A DNA stretch of 64,000 nucleotides from Globisporangium splendens. Lineage: Eukaryota; Oomycota; Peronosporomycetes; Pythiales; Pythiaceae. Numbering within the stretch: position 1 is the first letter of the stretch; each line of letters begins with the position of its first letter. The position numbers and the translations under genes are program-made. The stretch lies in contig VFIW01000059.1 of the NCBI GenBank assembly GCA_006386115.1, forward strand, positions 1-64,000, given 5' to 3'. This document shows positions 28,145-39,511 of this stretch, in pieces. The notes under the pieces were generated by a model that saw only the letters and a program-made list of their open reading frames with translations, was not told the DNA's origin and did not search any database.

Positions 28145-31100
28145 ATGGAGAAAAAGCAGCAGCAGTTGGACCAGAAAGAGAACGAAGTCCCGGCGTTTGG
28201 GTTGAACGGCAAGAACCAGACACAGCCCCGCACGATGCTCGTGGTAGGAATGCCTTTGGCCATCGCGCCATGTACAGGCTCTCGTTGATGATATCGTCGT
28301 ACGCTTTTTGCTTACTTTGTGTGAATACCGAATAGGTACAGCAGCCGCGCATTATCCGCTTTGGCGAGAACGAAGACGACGTGTTTCTGCTGAAAAAAGA
28401 TGACACACGGCGCGCCACTCTGGTCGAGAAACTGAAACGCGACCCGACGTCTCCGGACCGATGGCTGGACTTACTGAAATGCCCACCGTCGTATGAAGCC
28501 AAACTGTACTCCAAAGTGCGTCTATTTCGGCGCGCGACGACGTTTCTCTCCAAGGAGAATTGCCGCCATCATAAGAGTTATGTCGAGTTGTGGATCCTGT
28601 TTGCCAAGCTCAAAGAGTGAGTATTGCGGGTGAGCGAATACGCTGTGATGCATCATTACTGATGATGCAATGGTGGTTAACTGGATTGCAGTGCTAATAA
28701 TTTCGCGTGTGTGATGATGTAGAAACGAAAAAGAGACCCGGGATACGTTCAAATACATGAAAACGGAGCGAATTGGCGAGCGTGAGCCCCTGTTCTATGA
28801 AGAGTACGCTGCGTTCGAGTGTCGCCATGGTGCGTAGCTCCTGAAGCAAATGCTTGAGTTGTTATGCTTTGCTGACATTGTGAGCACTATTGCATTGAGC
28901 AGGAAATCAAATGGAAGCGCAGGACATTTTACAACTAGGAGTCGTGCAGGATGCATTTGGTGTGCACGAGAAAGATGAGATCTTCCAGCGTCTCACGAGC
29001 GGCCAGTTCACGACGTCGCTCACGCAGCACCACTTGGCGCAGCATCACCTCCAGACACCTCGGGAGCAGAAATATTTCTCGCGAACATACTCGACGCCAA
29101 ATGATACGCAGTCGTCATTGTTGTCGACCACGATGAGCACGATGGTCGCCACCCCGGTGTCTACGTTCTCTAGCAATGGCACCACGCCATCGACTAATGG
29201 ATTCTCGACGGTCTCGAAGCTGCATCGAAGCGACAAAACCATCCTGACCACACCATCGCTATCTTCACGGCCGGCGCTGAAAGCCCAGACTACATCTCGG
29301 AAAAGCCAACTGTTCACATCAAGATACAAATTCGGTACGTAGGAGCCCTGTGTGTGTGTTATTGGTTTGGTGACTCGGAAAACAAAAAATAAAACACTAG
29401 AAGGCACCTGCTAAACCTTGTTGTCTGTAGGCGGTCCACCATTGCGAGTGGTGGCATCTACGGGACCAGAGAGCAAGAGACTCTCTGAGACCCTCGAAGA
29501 AGAAGAAGACGATGATGACGACGGTGACATGATGGAGAGCAGTCCGACGAGCAATGAGCAGCCAAAGAAGCAGCAGAAGATCAGTCCCATCTTGGTACGA
29601 TAACGCTTTCAGATTAACTCTTCAAATTGCTTCCTGTAAACTTAATCATGTCCTACGCAGGAACACACCATACCAGTCGAGACACCACGACCAGTGAAGG
29701 TTACCAGCGATCTATCGTATATCAAAAACTGGAACCCTACTCGACCTAGTGGCAGCGCGAGCGGCACCAGCACATCAACTTCTGCCAATGGATCAGCTTC
29801 ACGTCCTAACGTCAACTCCGTACGAAAGTCTATTGAGAGCCAGCCACCAGTCTCGTCGTCCTCCATAATCGAACCTCTTCGGCAAGATAACGAGCGATAC
29901 CCTTCACCAAAGCGCCAGCAACGAGTAGAAGGAGTAGTCTCCATTGTGAGCCATCAAATTGACAACAGCCCTCTTTCAGTCAGCTCTGTGTCATCTGCGT
30001 CATCGCCGCTGACTACCTTCGGTGACAATGTCCCCAGGGATCCATTCACGTCGCTGTCCAGCAAGTTTGTTGTACGTACTCTCTGCATTGCTTCCCCAAT
30101 TTTCGTTTGCTGTTCTCCCTGACAATGCGCTTGTTTTTTCTTTTGCTTAGGTAAAAGGACTGACGTACATTAAACTCGAACAAATCGGAAGCGGAGGCAG
30201 CAGCAAAGTGTATCGCATGCTTGGACCTGACTTGAAAATCTACGCGCTGAAGAAAATCAAACTTAAGCGGCTAGATGCGAAAAGTATTGAGCAATACACA
30301 AATGAGATCCAACTTTTGGAACGGTTGCAAGGGAATCCACATATCATCCGGTTGATCGCCGCCGAGCAGGATCTTCAGCAGCGCCAGATCAATGTTGTAC
30401 GTGTTCTACTCTGCTGAAATGAGAAGTTTGCTTGGTCGTGTGTGTTCGTTTTTTTCATGGGTTGCTTGCCTCCCAGGTTATGGAACATGGCGAAATCGAT
30501 TTGAGCGAGCGACTTCGTGACATCAAGGACAGCCTCGACGAAAACTTCCTGCGCGTTATCTGGACTCAAATGCTTCAGGCTGTGCATGCCATCCACAGCG
30601 AACGAATTATTCATGGTGCGTGGAAAAACTTGTCATAGTTTTGCATTTCACAATTTGTGATTGTCAGCATACTAATCTAAACCCCGTGGCTCGTACTATT
30701 CTGCAGGCGATCTAAAGCCAGCAAATTTTCTGTTTGTGAATGGTGCTCTCAAGCTCATTGATTTCGGCATCGCCAAGGCGATTTCAAACGACACGACGAA
30801 CATTGAGCGAGACAGCCAGGTCGGGACTGTCAACTACATGTCACCAGAGGCTATTCAGGGCAATGCGGCATCAAACGGACAACGAAATCCGTCAGGAAAA
30901 ATGAAGGTGCGCTTACGCTCTGGTTACGAAATTCGCTTTCGCGGATGTCAAGGTGACCTTTTGCACTAACGTTGATGTTGATGACGAGCGCGCAGGTTGG
31001 ACGTGCCAGTGATATTTGGTCTCTCGGGTGCATCTTGTACCAGATCTTATATGGAAAGCCGCCGTTTGCTGATGTAAACAGCATTATTGAGAAATTCCGC

Positions 31101-31481
31101 TGCATTATCGACCCGAGCTACCCGATTCCATACCCATCGCTGAAGAACAAAGAGCTGGAGAATGTGATTCGGTCGTGCTTGCAGCGAGACCACCGAGCTC
31201 GACCGACGATCGACGGACCAGGAGGGCTGCTGAACCATCCATTCCTACGCAGCGGTGGCGTCAACGCGATGGTGTCATCGGATGCAGCTGCAGTGACGCT
31301 GTCGAATGCCCCCCAAGTGCTCAACCAATTGGCGGATCTTTTGCGACAGCAAGGTGTGGACAACAGCCGAGTTTCGACCTTCCTATCGATTGGTCAGCAA
31401 GGGCTTCGTAACACAGGAGAAGCACAGCCTGCGTCCAGTCGATACCGTTACAACACCGAAGAGCGACGGACAGAGATCTAG
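28145..31481 (+). CDS. MPS1: MPS1/TTK dual-specificity spindle checkpoint kinase (10 exons)
   Basis: Exons: 28145-28243, 28336-28616, 28723-28829, 28903-29334, 29431-29594, 29661-30071, 30151-30396, 30477-30615, 30707-30906, 30996-31481; all introns are GT-AG, 61-106 bp, and the frame is kept throughout (854 residues). Residues ~45-170 are the TPR-like region shared by TTK, BUB1 and BUBR1 ([31 protein letters not shown]). A disordered Ser/Thr part follows to ~500. The kinase has [16 protein letters not shown] (Lys), [10 protein letters not shown] (HGD in place of HRD, as HSD in animal TTK), [18 protein letters not shown] and [18 protein letters not shown]1 phosphorylates kinetochore proteins to recruit checkpoint factors. 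An upstream first exon cannot be excluded. Confidence 0.93.
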
Positions 31482-32732
31482 TTTGGATGCGAGCGGTCCA
31501 TTTGAGGGATCGAAACCAAGAAAACGGCGATTTAACGCGACGGTTGCTTGTGGGATCCTCGAGCGTGGTGGGCAGTGCTGGGTGGAGTTCGCAGTTTTGT
31601 TTTGTTTGTTCGTATTTAAATTGAAGTGAGATGGCGACTGAGTTTTTCCATAAAGATCAGCTGCGAGTTACAAAATAAAGTGATGTATCATATCCTCAAC
31701 ACTGCTCTAAAAATGGATGCCGCTCTCTCCATGTCGCTTGGATGATGCGAATATGTGGTGCGTGTTTCTGAGCCGCAGCGCCATGATAGCGACTGAATTA
31801 TCGCCTGTCGATGCTGTTGCGTGTCCAATAATCACTGACTCAGACGGGAGTGTGCGAATTTAGTAGCCAAATGCATCTGCATGTGGTCGCATTTCTAGAA
31901 GCACATGCAAAAACTAGGACACGCGTCATATCCCATACAAACGCACACAAAAATGGTGCTTGGAGAACATCCTGAAGATATATCAGTTCAGTTCAGCTCT
32001 GCCGCGGCGACCAAGCAGCATTCTGCTTCGGCATAGCTCGCTTTCCATCGTCCGTCCATGATGAGCCGCGTTGAAAACGCGTAGCCTGCCCAGCCAGCCT
32101 AAGCAGTGAGCCTGAACAGGAGCATGCCTGGAGATCCTCAGACGGAGCGGCATACGACGCAGCCACAGGTCCACTTTCCGAACTTCAAGTTCGACAGAAT
32201 GCACAAATCCATTGGTGTGCCTCAAAGACACGCGCGGTCTCCCTGATTACGCTGTTCAGGATTTGCTTTTTTCTTTTACAGTTCGTTCGACACCGTTGGC
32301 GCTGAAGACGATGCACATGAGGTCCAATCAATCACGATGGTGACAATCACTCACAGGTGAGACGGGAGTGACTAGTCTCGTATCTGCTACTGTTTCAGTG
32401 CTATTCGCCACATATTTACTTTAAATAAGTATTCAATACCAATTAATACACGGCTGTCGCACAACTGTACCGTACGGCGACAAAGAAACGGCCGCATAAC
32501 TGCCAACTTGGATCTTCCATGGGCAATGGCATGCATCTGCGGTTCGAAATCACGTGTGGCGCCAAACGGTTGACGCTTCAGTGTTGCGTGCGTCCACTAC
32601 CCTTCCTTCAGTGCCTCTCTCCCTTTCCTCTTGCTGGCTTCAGTTTCTTCTTCTTCGCGGTCGAACCGTCAGCTCATTTTAAAATCTTCCACCAAGTTAA
32701 ATAGCTAACATCATCATCCTGCGTATCGCAAG
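31482..32732. other. Intergenic, no gene seen
   Basis: 1.25 kb between MPS1 and the first aquaporin. It contains an AATAAA-like signal at about 31675 (ACAAAATAAAGTG), a plausible MPS1 polyadenylation region. The short frames lack gene-like composition. Confidence 0.45.
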
Positions 32733-33704
32733 ATGAGCGTCAACCAGACCAAGCAACAGCAGCCACAAAGCAACATGTCGTCCGACACGACCGACAACCC
32801 GGACGACATGGTCCTCGACAAGGTCGAGAACGGGACCGGCAGCGGATACGTCGGCGTACCCGAGACGCCTCGTCCGCTCAATGCAAGCTACGGGAAGCCC
32901 AAGCCGTGGTTCATCGTTGAGAGCGTCCACCTGCGCGAGTGCATGGCCGAGTTCCTCGGTACGCTCATCATGATCCTCTTTGGCATGGGCGTGAACAACC
33001 AAGTCGGACTCTCGAATGACAAAAATGGAACGTGGCTCAGCATCAACATCTGCTGGGGGATCGCCGTCATGCTCGGTGTCCATGTTTCGGAAGGAATCAG
33101 CGGAGGGCACCTGAACCCGTCCGTGACGTTCGCCAACGCCGTGTACGGCAAGCTGGCGTGGCGCAAAGTCCCCGGGTACTTTCTGGCACAGTTTCTTGGT
33201 GCGTTTGTTGGCGCGTTCCTGATCTACCTACTGGATTACCAGATGTTCAACGTCGTGGATCCCGACCATACGACGACCCGAGCCAACTTCTCCACGTACC
33301 CGAGCGCCAACATCTCGAACGTCACGGCGTTCTACACCGAGTTCCTCGGCACGGCCATGCTCGTGCTCGGCGTGTACGCCATCACGGACAAGCGCAACCG
33401 ACCCGCGAGCTCGTTCGGCGCGCCCATCTCGTTCGCGCTGCTCATCATGGCCATCGGCATGGCGTTCGGCATGAACACGGGGTACGCGATCAACCCTGCG
33501 CGAGACTTTGGCCCTCGGCTGCTGACAAGTCTTGCTGGTTGGGGCTCCGAGGTGTTCACGTTGCGGAGCCACTACTTTTGGATTCCGTTGGTGGCGCCGT
33601 TGCTGGGCGGCGTCGTCGGTGGTGGTACGTACAAGGTGTTTGTGGAGATCCACCACCCTCCACTCGAACGAAGCGAATCGGCAAGAACGGGCACCATGGT
33701 CTAA
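32733..33704 (+). CDS. Aquaglyceroporin, copy 1
   Basis: 323 residues, MIP family channel for glycerol/water in a membrane. About 60 hydrophilic residues, unlike the other copies, precede six TM segments and two half-helices. The first pore motif is HLNPSVTF (NPS instead of NPA); the second is GYAINPARDFGPR, with the Asp after NPAR typical of glycerol facilitators. The external loop has N-linked sites (NFSTY, NISNVTAF). The C-terminus ends RTGTMV. Differences unique to this copy and copy 5 are NDKNGTW, HVSEGISGGHLN and YQMFNVVDPDHTTTRANF. Single exon, GC3-rich. It converges on copy 2. Confidence 0.93.
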   Translation: MSVNQTKQQQPQSNMSSDTTDNPDDMVLDKVENGTGSGYVGVPETPRPLNASYGKPKPWFIVESVHLRECMAEFLGTLIMILFGMGVNNQVGLSNDKNGTWLSINICWGIAVMLGVHVSEGISGGHLNPSVTFANAVYGKLAWRKVPGYFLAQFLGAFVGAFLIYLLDYQMFNVVDPDHTTTRANFSTYPSANISNVTAFYTEFLGTAMLVLGVYAITDKRNRPASSFGAPISFALLIMAIGMAFGMNTGYAINPARDFGPRLLTSLAGWGSEVFTLRSHYFWIPLVAPLLGGVVGGGTYKVFVEIHHPPLERSESARTGTMV

Positions 33705-34257
33705 GATCTGAAACTCTGTGCTGTCAGATACATTGAGTCGATATGAACGTCCACATCGTATATTTCTCTTCTCGAAGTAATAAAATGAATAAGTTAACAG
33801 TTGGTTCCATTGTTGCTTGCACCGTTCTGCTTGCGTGTGCGCAGACAATTGATGAGGCATCTCCCGAGATGCCCAGTAGCCGAGATGGCGCTTTAAATCG
33901 CTTGAGGCACTTGCCGTGCGACGCACGCCCAAACCTCTTGACGCGTTGACCTCCTGTCGAATTTTCTAGTCGACCAAACATTTCGCTCATTCGTCAACTA
34001 AATTTTCCATTTTTTTAAAAAACATGGATCAATGGACGATCATCACACTCACTGCACATATCTCAGCTGGCTTCAACAGCTCATTTATGGCCCAATGAAT
34101 CAACGTCGAACAATCGGAGCAGCAGGGACGCAGGTTACTAAGCAGCAACAGAAATCGAAGATGCATCTATTTCATTTACACAAAAAGTCTACATACTCCT
34201 TACAGAGTAAAGTCATACGGCTACAGCACACACAAAGGATTTAGCTCCTTGATGGTG
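33705..34257. other. Spacer between convergent aquaporin copies 1 and 2
   Basis: Holds both 3' ends. Bases ~34148-34257 are the 3' flank of copy 2 and match the 3' flank of copy 5 (42989-43100) in reverse, almost base for base. A small frame (33785-33949) is listed separately. Confidence 0.5.
33785..33949 (+). CDS. Possible small secreted peptide (54 aa), doubtful
   Basis: Starts MNKLTVGSIVACTVLLACAQ, which reads as a signal peptide with a cut near AQT. A 34-residue polar tail with one Cys follows. No RxLR motif is present (NRLRH only). It lies 80 bp after aquaporin copy 1 and may be chance or the start of a truncated gene. Nothing but the signal-like N-terminus supports it. Confidence 0.2.
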   Translation: MNKLTVGSIVACTVLLACAQTIDEASPEMPSSRDGALNRLRHLPCDARPNLLTR

Positions 34258-35244
34258 CTACACCATGCACTCGACACGCTCAGTCTCGCTGACTGGGAGT
34301 GGAGGGTGGTGGATCTCCACAAACACCTTGTAGAGACCGCCACCCGCCACACCGCCCAGCAACGGCGCCACCAACGGAATCCAAAAGTAGTGGCTCCGCA
34401 ACGTGAACACCTTGGTGCCCCAGCCCGCCAGACACGTGAACAAGCGCGGACCAAAGTCTCGCGCAGGGTTGATCGCGTACCCCGTGTTCATGCCGAACGC
34501 CATGCCGATGGCCATGATGAGCAGCGCGAACGAGATGGGCGCGCCGAACGAGCTCGCGGGTCGGTTGCGCTTGTCCGTGATGGCGTACACGCCGAGCACG
34601 AGCATGGCCGTGCCGAGGAACTCGGTGTAGAACGCCGTGACGTTCGAGATGTTGGCGCTCGGGTACGTGGAGAAGTGCGCTTGGCTGGTGGTGCGGTCTG
34701 GGTCCACGACGTTGAGCGTCTGGTAGTCGAGCAAGTAAATGAAGAAGGCGCCGACAAAGGCGCCGAGGAACTGCGCCAGAAAGTACCCGGGGACTTTGCG
34801 CCACGCCAGCTTGCCGTACACGGCGTTGGCGAACGTCACGGACGGGTTCAGGTGCGCGCCACTGATGCCTTCGGACGCGTGCACGCCGAGCATGACGGCG
34901 ATCCCCCAGCAGATGTTGATGCTGAGCCACGTTCCCTTGGTGTCGTTCGAGAGTCCGACTTGGTTGTTCACGCCCATGCCAAAGAGGATCATGATGAGCG
35001 TACCGAGGAACTCGGCCATGCACTCGCGCAGGTGGACGCTCTTGACGGCGTAGGGCGAGTAGGTTGGCGATGAGACGAATGGAGAGCTGTCTTGCGATGT
35101 GTTGTCGTTTGATCTTGGGGTTTGTGGCATGGCTGCATAGTTGCCTCCGTGGACCTTGTCATCCTTCGCCATGTTCCACGTGGCAGAAGAGCCTTGCTGG
35201 TTCGACTGCGATTCCATGTCGATGGCTTGGTTGTTTGGTGGCAT
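34258..35244 (-). CDS. Aquaglyceroporin, copy 2 (inverted)
   Basis: 328 residues from MPPNNQAIDMESQSNQQGSS. The pore motifs are HLNPSVTF and INPARDFGPR. It is nearly identical to copies 4 and 5 in the N-terminus and to copies 3-5 in the C-terminal half (FTCLAGWGTKVF), ending ERVECMV like copy 5. Its upstream region (35245-35960 on the minus strand) is a diverged version of that before copies 4 and 5, with an initiator-like motif at 35332-35347. It is the only copy on this strand. Confidence 0.93.
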   Translation of the reverse strand: MPPNNQAIDMESQSNQQGSSATWNMAKDDKVHGGNYAAMPQTPRSNDNTSQDSSPFVSSPTYSPYAVKSVHLRECMAEFLGTLIMILFGMGVNNQVGLSNDTKGTWLSINICWGIAVMLGVHASEGISGAHLNPSVTFANAVYGKLAWRKVPGYFLAQFLGAFVGAFFIYLLDYQTLNVVDPDRTTSQAHFSTYPSANISNVTAFYTEFLGTAMLVLGVYAITDKRNRPASSFGAPISFALLIMAIGMAFGMNTGYAINPARDFGPRLFTCLAGWGTKVFTLRSHYFWIPLVAPLLGGVAGGGLYKVFVEIHHPPLPVSETERVECMV

Positions 35245-36959
35245 GATAGTTGATGTATTGCAATTGGTTCAAGCTGATCACGAGTGTTCTTGAGTTGCCG
35301 CTTGGTTGCTGTTGTTTGACCAGTTGATGGTGAAATGAGGAATGAGGACTAGCGGAGAAAACCTGGCGACTTGAACGTGTCATGTGTGGGGGACACTGGC
35401 GAACGCACATGGCGCTACTTCCCATTGTCTGCGGTACTGCTTAATTACTGGCACTGGAGTGGGTGTGGTGGTTTTCTGCAGCCGCCTCTGGATCCCTGAT
35501 GCGAAGGTCGTTTTTCTTTTCTGCTTGGGGATGCGGAGTGATAGCCCCGTTTCTTTGCCGCTCCGATTGTCTCATTTCTGTCCAGTCCACACACGTTGAC
35601 ATGCAGCAGACCACCTGATTCAGGTGTGAATGGGAGAAAATCGTGCGGCACAAAAGTAGAGTGCCTAGAAGGTGTCACCTTTCGGTTCAGCACAAGGAAG
35701 ACACGTGGACCCGCGCTTTGACTGATTGTCACGTGGGGAGAGAGGACAGCAGTGGCACGCTGTCTATTTTGCTGCATCGCTTTTAACAAAAACATGCATG
35801 CTCTTTGGGAAACTGAAGTAAAAAAACATCTCGAGGCTGATTCAGGTACGAGGCTCGGTTGGTCCGCGTACGAAGTCTCAATTTTCTTGGTTCCCACACA
35901 ATAGAAAAAGAAACTCTGTGGGTTTGCCCGGGATGTCGAGATAGGTGGTCTTGTACCATGCATGACTGATGGGCTTTAATCTCTTAAACACTCGTGCTCC
36001 CACGCTCATTAATTCTTGATATTGCATTTAGTTGGAATACACAGCGCGTATTAACTCAAGCTGCGATGATTATTGCAAGCGTCCAATCTCATGACTTGTG
36101 TTCATTCTTGTCACAGCTTTTCATACGCACGGACGGAATCTGAGGTGTGGACCAGTTGCTTGGCCATGTACCAAACAACCAGCTTCTGCCTCGGACCGAT
36201 GACGCGCTGAAGAAACCTAGCACCCCATTTGACAATCGCGTCCGTGATGCATCGAGACCGTCCACTCAGAGAGCGAGTCTGAGCGGCAAAGACGTAGCGC
36301 CACCTTCTCGACTGGACTATATAAGGTTCGTTGATCTGTTCTGGGCATGCAAACCAAGCCAAAGAAGTAGTTTTGCGTGTTTCTATGGTGTGAGGAGGCA
36401 AACAGTAGATCCGACTGACTCACTTCATCGTACTGCAGGTAAATAATCCGTCGTTGTTGCGATGGGGTCTACTGGATCCTTCTGGCGCGTGTCCATGGGA
36501 AGGTGATGAGCAACTTCGGCTCCTTTTCCCCAAGCAACGACGACAAGGCATGCACAGAGGACGAATGCTCATCCAGATTCGCTCTCATGCTCCTCCAAGC
36601 AGCATAAATCTCAAAAGTGCACGACACGACATCCAGTGGGGTTCAGCGTTTCCACCCGATCCTCTCATCGTTGCAATGTAGGCACCTAATCATAATCATA
36701 GCAATGAGGCTTGTTGGGTGGGTGTGGTGCGCGTCCATGAGACTCTTGCAAAGCAGTACGACGGACACCAAACGACGCATAATCATCCAAGAAAAGGACT
36801 CGTTCGTGCTCCTCCAAGCAACCGAATGGACGACATGACAGCAGCCGACCTGCGGATTCTCTGCTGCGCTAAAGACGCGACCTAGGTGTCGTCGTTTTCA
36901 ATCGAGGGATTGGCAGAGACTACAGACTATACTTCGGGTAATACACAAAAACAGCAAAC
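35245..36959. other. Divergent region between aquaporin copies 2 and 3
   Basis: The left ~700 bp is homologous, in reverse and diverged, to the region upstream of copies 4 and 5 (39130-39511, 41620-42001). The remainder (~36000-36959) is unique to this spot. Frames here are non-coding by composition. Confidence 0.45.
35332..35347 (-). promoter_or_regulatory. Oomycete initiator-like motif, aquaporin copy 2
   Basis: Minus strand CCTCATTCCTCATTTC, one base off the motif before copies 4 and 5 (GCTCATT..) and about 90 bp before the start codon. Confidence 0.5.
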
Positions 36960-37997
36960 ATGTCTCTCTCTCTAGCCTTCCGAGCAAAGCAAGTCTCATT
37001 CTCCATTTCGCCTTCTCAAAGCTCAAAGCTCAAGTATACTTCTCTGCCAGAAATAGAGCACAGACTCCAGACTCCAATGTCAACAATCAACGCCGACAAG
37101 CTCGAAAGTGGTGACTATGCAGCCATGCCACAAACCCCAAGATCAAACGACAACACATCGCAAGACAGCTCTCCATTCGCCTCATCGCCAACCTACTCGC
37201 CCTACGCCGTCAAGAGCGTCCACCTGCGCGAGTGCATGGCCGAGTTCCTCGGCACGCTCATCATGATCCTCTTCGGCATGGGCGTGAACAACCAAGTCGG
37301 ACTCTCGAACGACACCAAGGGAACGTGGCTCAGCATCAACATCTGCTGGGGGATCGCCGTCATGCTCGGCGTGCACGCGTCCGAAGGCATCAGTGGCGCA
37401 CACCTGAATCCGTCCGTGACGTTCGCCAACGCCGTGTACGGCAAGCTGGCGTGGCGCAAAGTCCCCGGGTACTTTCTGGCGCAGTTCCTCGGCGCCTTTG
37501 TCGGCGCCTTCTTCATTTACTTGCTCGACTACCAGACGCTCAACGTCGTGGACCCAGACCGCACCACCAGCCAAGCGCACTTCTCCACGTACCCGAGCGC
37601 CAACATCTCGAACGTCACGGCGTTCTACACCGAGTTCCTCGGCACGGCCATGCTCGTGCTCGGCGTGTACGCCATCACGGACAAGCGCAACCGACCCGCG
37701 AGCTCGTTCGGCGCGCCCATCTCGTTCGCGCTGCTCATCATGGCCATCGGCATGGCGTTCGGCATGAACACGGGGTACGCGATCAACCCTGCGCGAGACT
37801 TTGGTCCGCGCTTGTTCACGTGTCTGGCGGGCTGGGGCACCAAGGTGTTCACGTTGCGGAGCCACTACTTTTGGATTCCGTTGGTGGCGCCGTTGCTGGG
37901 CGGCGTGGCGGGTGGCGGTCTCTACAAGGTGTTTGTGGAGATCCACCACCCTCCACTCCCAGTCAGCGAGACTGAGCGTGTTGCAGCCTTAGTGTGA
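36960..37997 (+). CDS. Aquaglyceroporin, copy 3 (replaced N-terminus)
   Basis: 345 residues from 36960, or 306 from the Met at 37077 (MSTINADKLESGDYAAM), which better matches the family length. From GDYAAMPQTP onward it is almost identical to copy 4; everything before, including the promoter, is unrelated to the other copies. Pore motifs are HLNPSVTF and INPARDFGPR, and it ends ERVAALV like copy 4. It is the first unit of the ~2.5-kb tandem array. Confidence 0.9.
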   Translation: MSLSLAFRAKQVSFSISPSQSSKLKYTSLPEIEHRLQTPMSTINADKLESGDYAAMPQTPRSNDNTSQDSSPFASSPTYSPYAVKSVHLRECMAEFLGTLIMILFGMGVNNQVGLSNDTKGTWLSINICWGIAVMLGVHASEGISGAHLNPSVTFANAVYGKLAWRKVPGYFLAQFLGAFVGAFFIYLLDYQTLNVVDPDRTTSQAHFSTYPSANISNVTAFYTEFLGTAMLVLGVYAITDKRNRPASSFGAPISFALLIMAIGMAFGMNTGYAINPARDFGPRLFTCLAGWGTKVFTLRSHYFWIPLVAPLLGGVAGGGLYKVFVEIHHPPLPVSETERVAALV

Positions 37998-39511
37998 TGG
38001 GAGCCTAACGCGTTTACTCTTCTGGTCTTGTTGTTGCGAACTCGAACCTGCCTTGGTATATGTATGTTAGATGTGTGTGTCGATAGATGCATTTTTTCCT
38101 CCGATGTCTTTGTGAATTTCCTTTTTGCCAATGGATACGAGATCGTACCTGGTCTGTTTCGAAACGCTGCCAGTCGTGCTAGCTGTCGAATAGAGAGTGT
38201 CCAGCACAGCTTAGACTTTTCTCGTTCCATGCGAAAGCTTGCTTGCTTCACAGTACAAAGTGCAACTTTATAGTTGACACTTCAAACGAATAAATGCGCT
38301 TGAAGTGCGAACTGTTTAATTGTCATCTGAGCAGTCGGCGTTCAAGCATCTCCTCTGGTCCTATGTGACCACACGAACCGGACAGAGAATATGATGGCCT
38401 CGTTTGCATGGCCATTGGTTCTTTGGTGAGTGATGTGAATTGGATGTTAGACGCTTTAAAGAAACATTCGTTGCTCTTGCATTTCGATGCTTTTATGGTT
38501 GCTAGGTTGGAGACGAGATGCAGCAATAAAGGTTCCGATGATCTACTATCGCTCCTGTTCGTCGAATGCCGCGATTAATCTTCAATGGGATGTTATTGCA
38601 TGGTGAGGCATCGCAGTTTGGATGGATTGTCCCCTCATTTGTATTCAAATGAAATGCAATCTCAAGAATTAATGAACGCAGGACGAGAGTGCGTTTACTC
38701 GAGCGATTAAAAGAGCGTGACCACATATCACATCGATGTGTGGATTTTTATACAGTCTTTCGCAGCGGAAATTGCTTCGCATTTACTAGGCATTTGCCAT
38801 GCAGGCATCCGAGGGAAACGAGGAAGGAGGCGAGGAAAATCCAAAATTCATTCCTGAATCTTCTTCGTTTTACTTCAGTTTTGTAAAGAGCAAGCATGCT
38901 TGTCTTTGTCAAAAACGATGTAGCAAAATAGACAGCGCACCGCCACTGTCCTCTCCCCCACGTGCTTGTCATGTGACAGTCAGTCAAAGCGTGTATCCAT
39001 GTGCCTTCCACATTCCGAACTGAACTGAAAAACAAGGTGACGTCCAAGTGCGACGAGGCGATTTTGGACCCCAAGCAACCCATGCACACACACACACACA
39101 CAATAATCTGGAATCAGCCAGTCTGATGCGTGTCAACATCAGCTGGACAGGAATGGGACAGTCGGAGGCAAAGACACACGCGACCATCACTCCGCATCCC
39201 CCAAGCAGCAACGGAGACCGACGGCTTTTTTTCCAGCAAGAATCCAGACGAGCGACAGATTCTCACACGGCGCAGTGATTAACAGAGAGTACCGCGCACA
39301 TGCAGTGGGTCACAGCGCCACGCGCGCTTGTTTATCTCTCCCTATGTGCATGGCCGACAAAGGGATCTAAACATTTGGGTCATGCCCAGATACGACCTCT
39401 TCTCAAGAGCTCATTCCTCATTTCACCATCAACTGGTCAAACAACAGCAACCAAGCGGCAACTCAAGAACACTCTTGATCAGCTTGAACCAATTGCAATA
39501 TATCAACTGTC
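37998..39511. repeat. Tandem unit spacer, first copy
   Basis: The 3' flank of copy 3 and promoter of copy 4, repeated with few changes at 40499-42001. It contains an AC microsatellite (~39081-39102) that is much shorter in the second copy (~41588-41596). No other gene is seen. Confidence 0.7.
39409..39424 (+). promoter_or_regulatory. Oomycete initiator motif, aquaporin copy 4
   Basis: GCTCATTCCTCATTTC agrees with the published oomycete core promoter consensus GCTCATTYYNCAWTTT at 15 of 16 positions. It lies ~90 bp before the start codon, where transcription should begin. Confidence 0.65.

Noticed and set aside
27552..28553. 333-codon minus-strand frame over the MPS1 leader
   Set aside because: It runs through CT and GGC simple repeats and antisense to two verified MPS1 exons.
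33785..33949. RxLR effector reading of the small secreted frame
   Set aside because: The only similar string is NRLRH. The Arg needed two positions before Leu-Arg is missing and there is no dEER motif.
34249..35073. Long plus-strand frame antisense to aquaporin copy 2, and similar ones opposite the other copies
   Set aside because: The products are His/Arg/Glu-rich with no fold. They arise from the strong G/C third-base bias of the aquaporin genes, and they copy exactly when the gene copies.
35445..35963. 172-codon minus-strand frame upstream of aquaporin copy 2
   Set aside because: It lies in the promoter region that is repeated before copies 4 and 5, where the frame is not kept.
39081..39102. 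Repeats in the window as a possible CRISPR array
   Set aside because: They are AC/GA microsatellites and 2.5-kb gene duplications in a eukaryotic genome; there is no regular repeat-spacer pattern.
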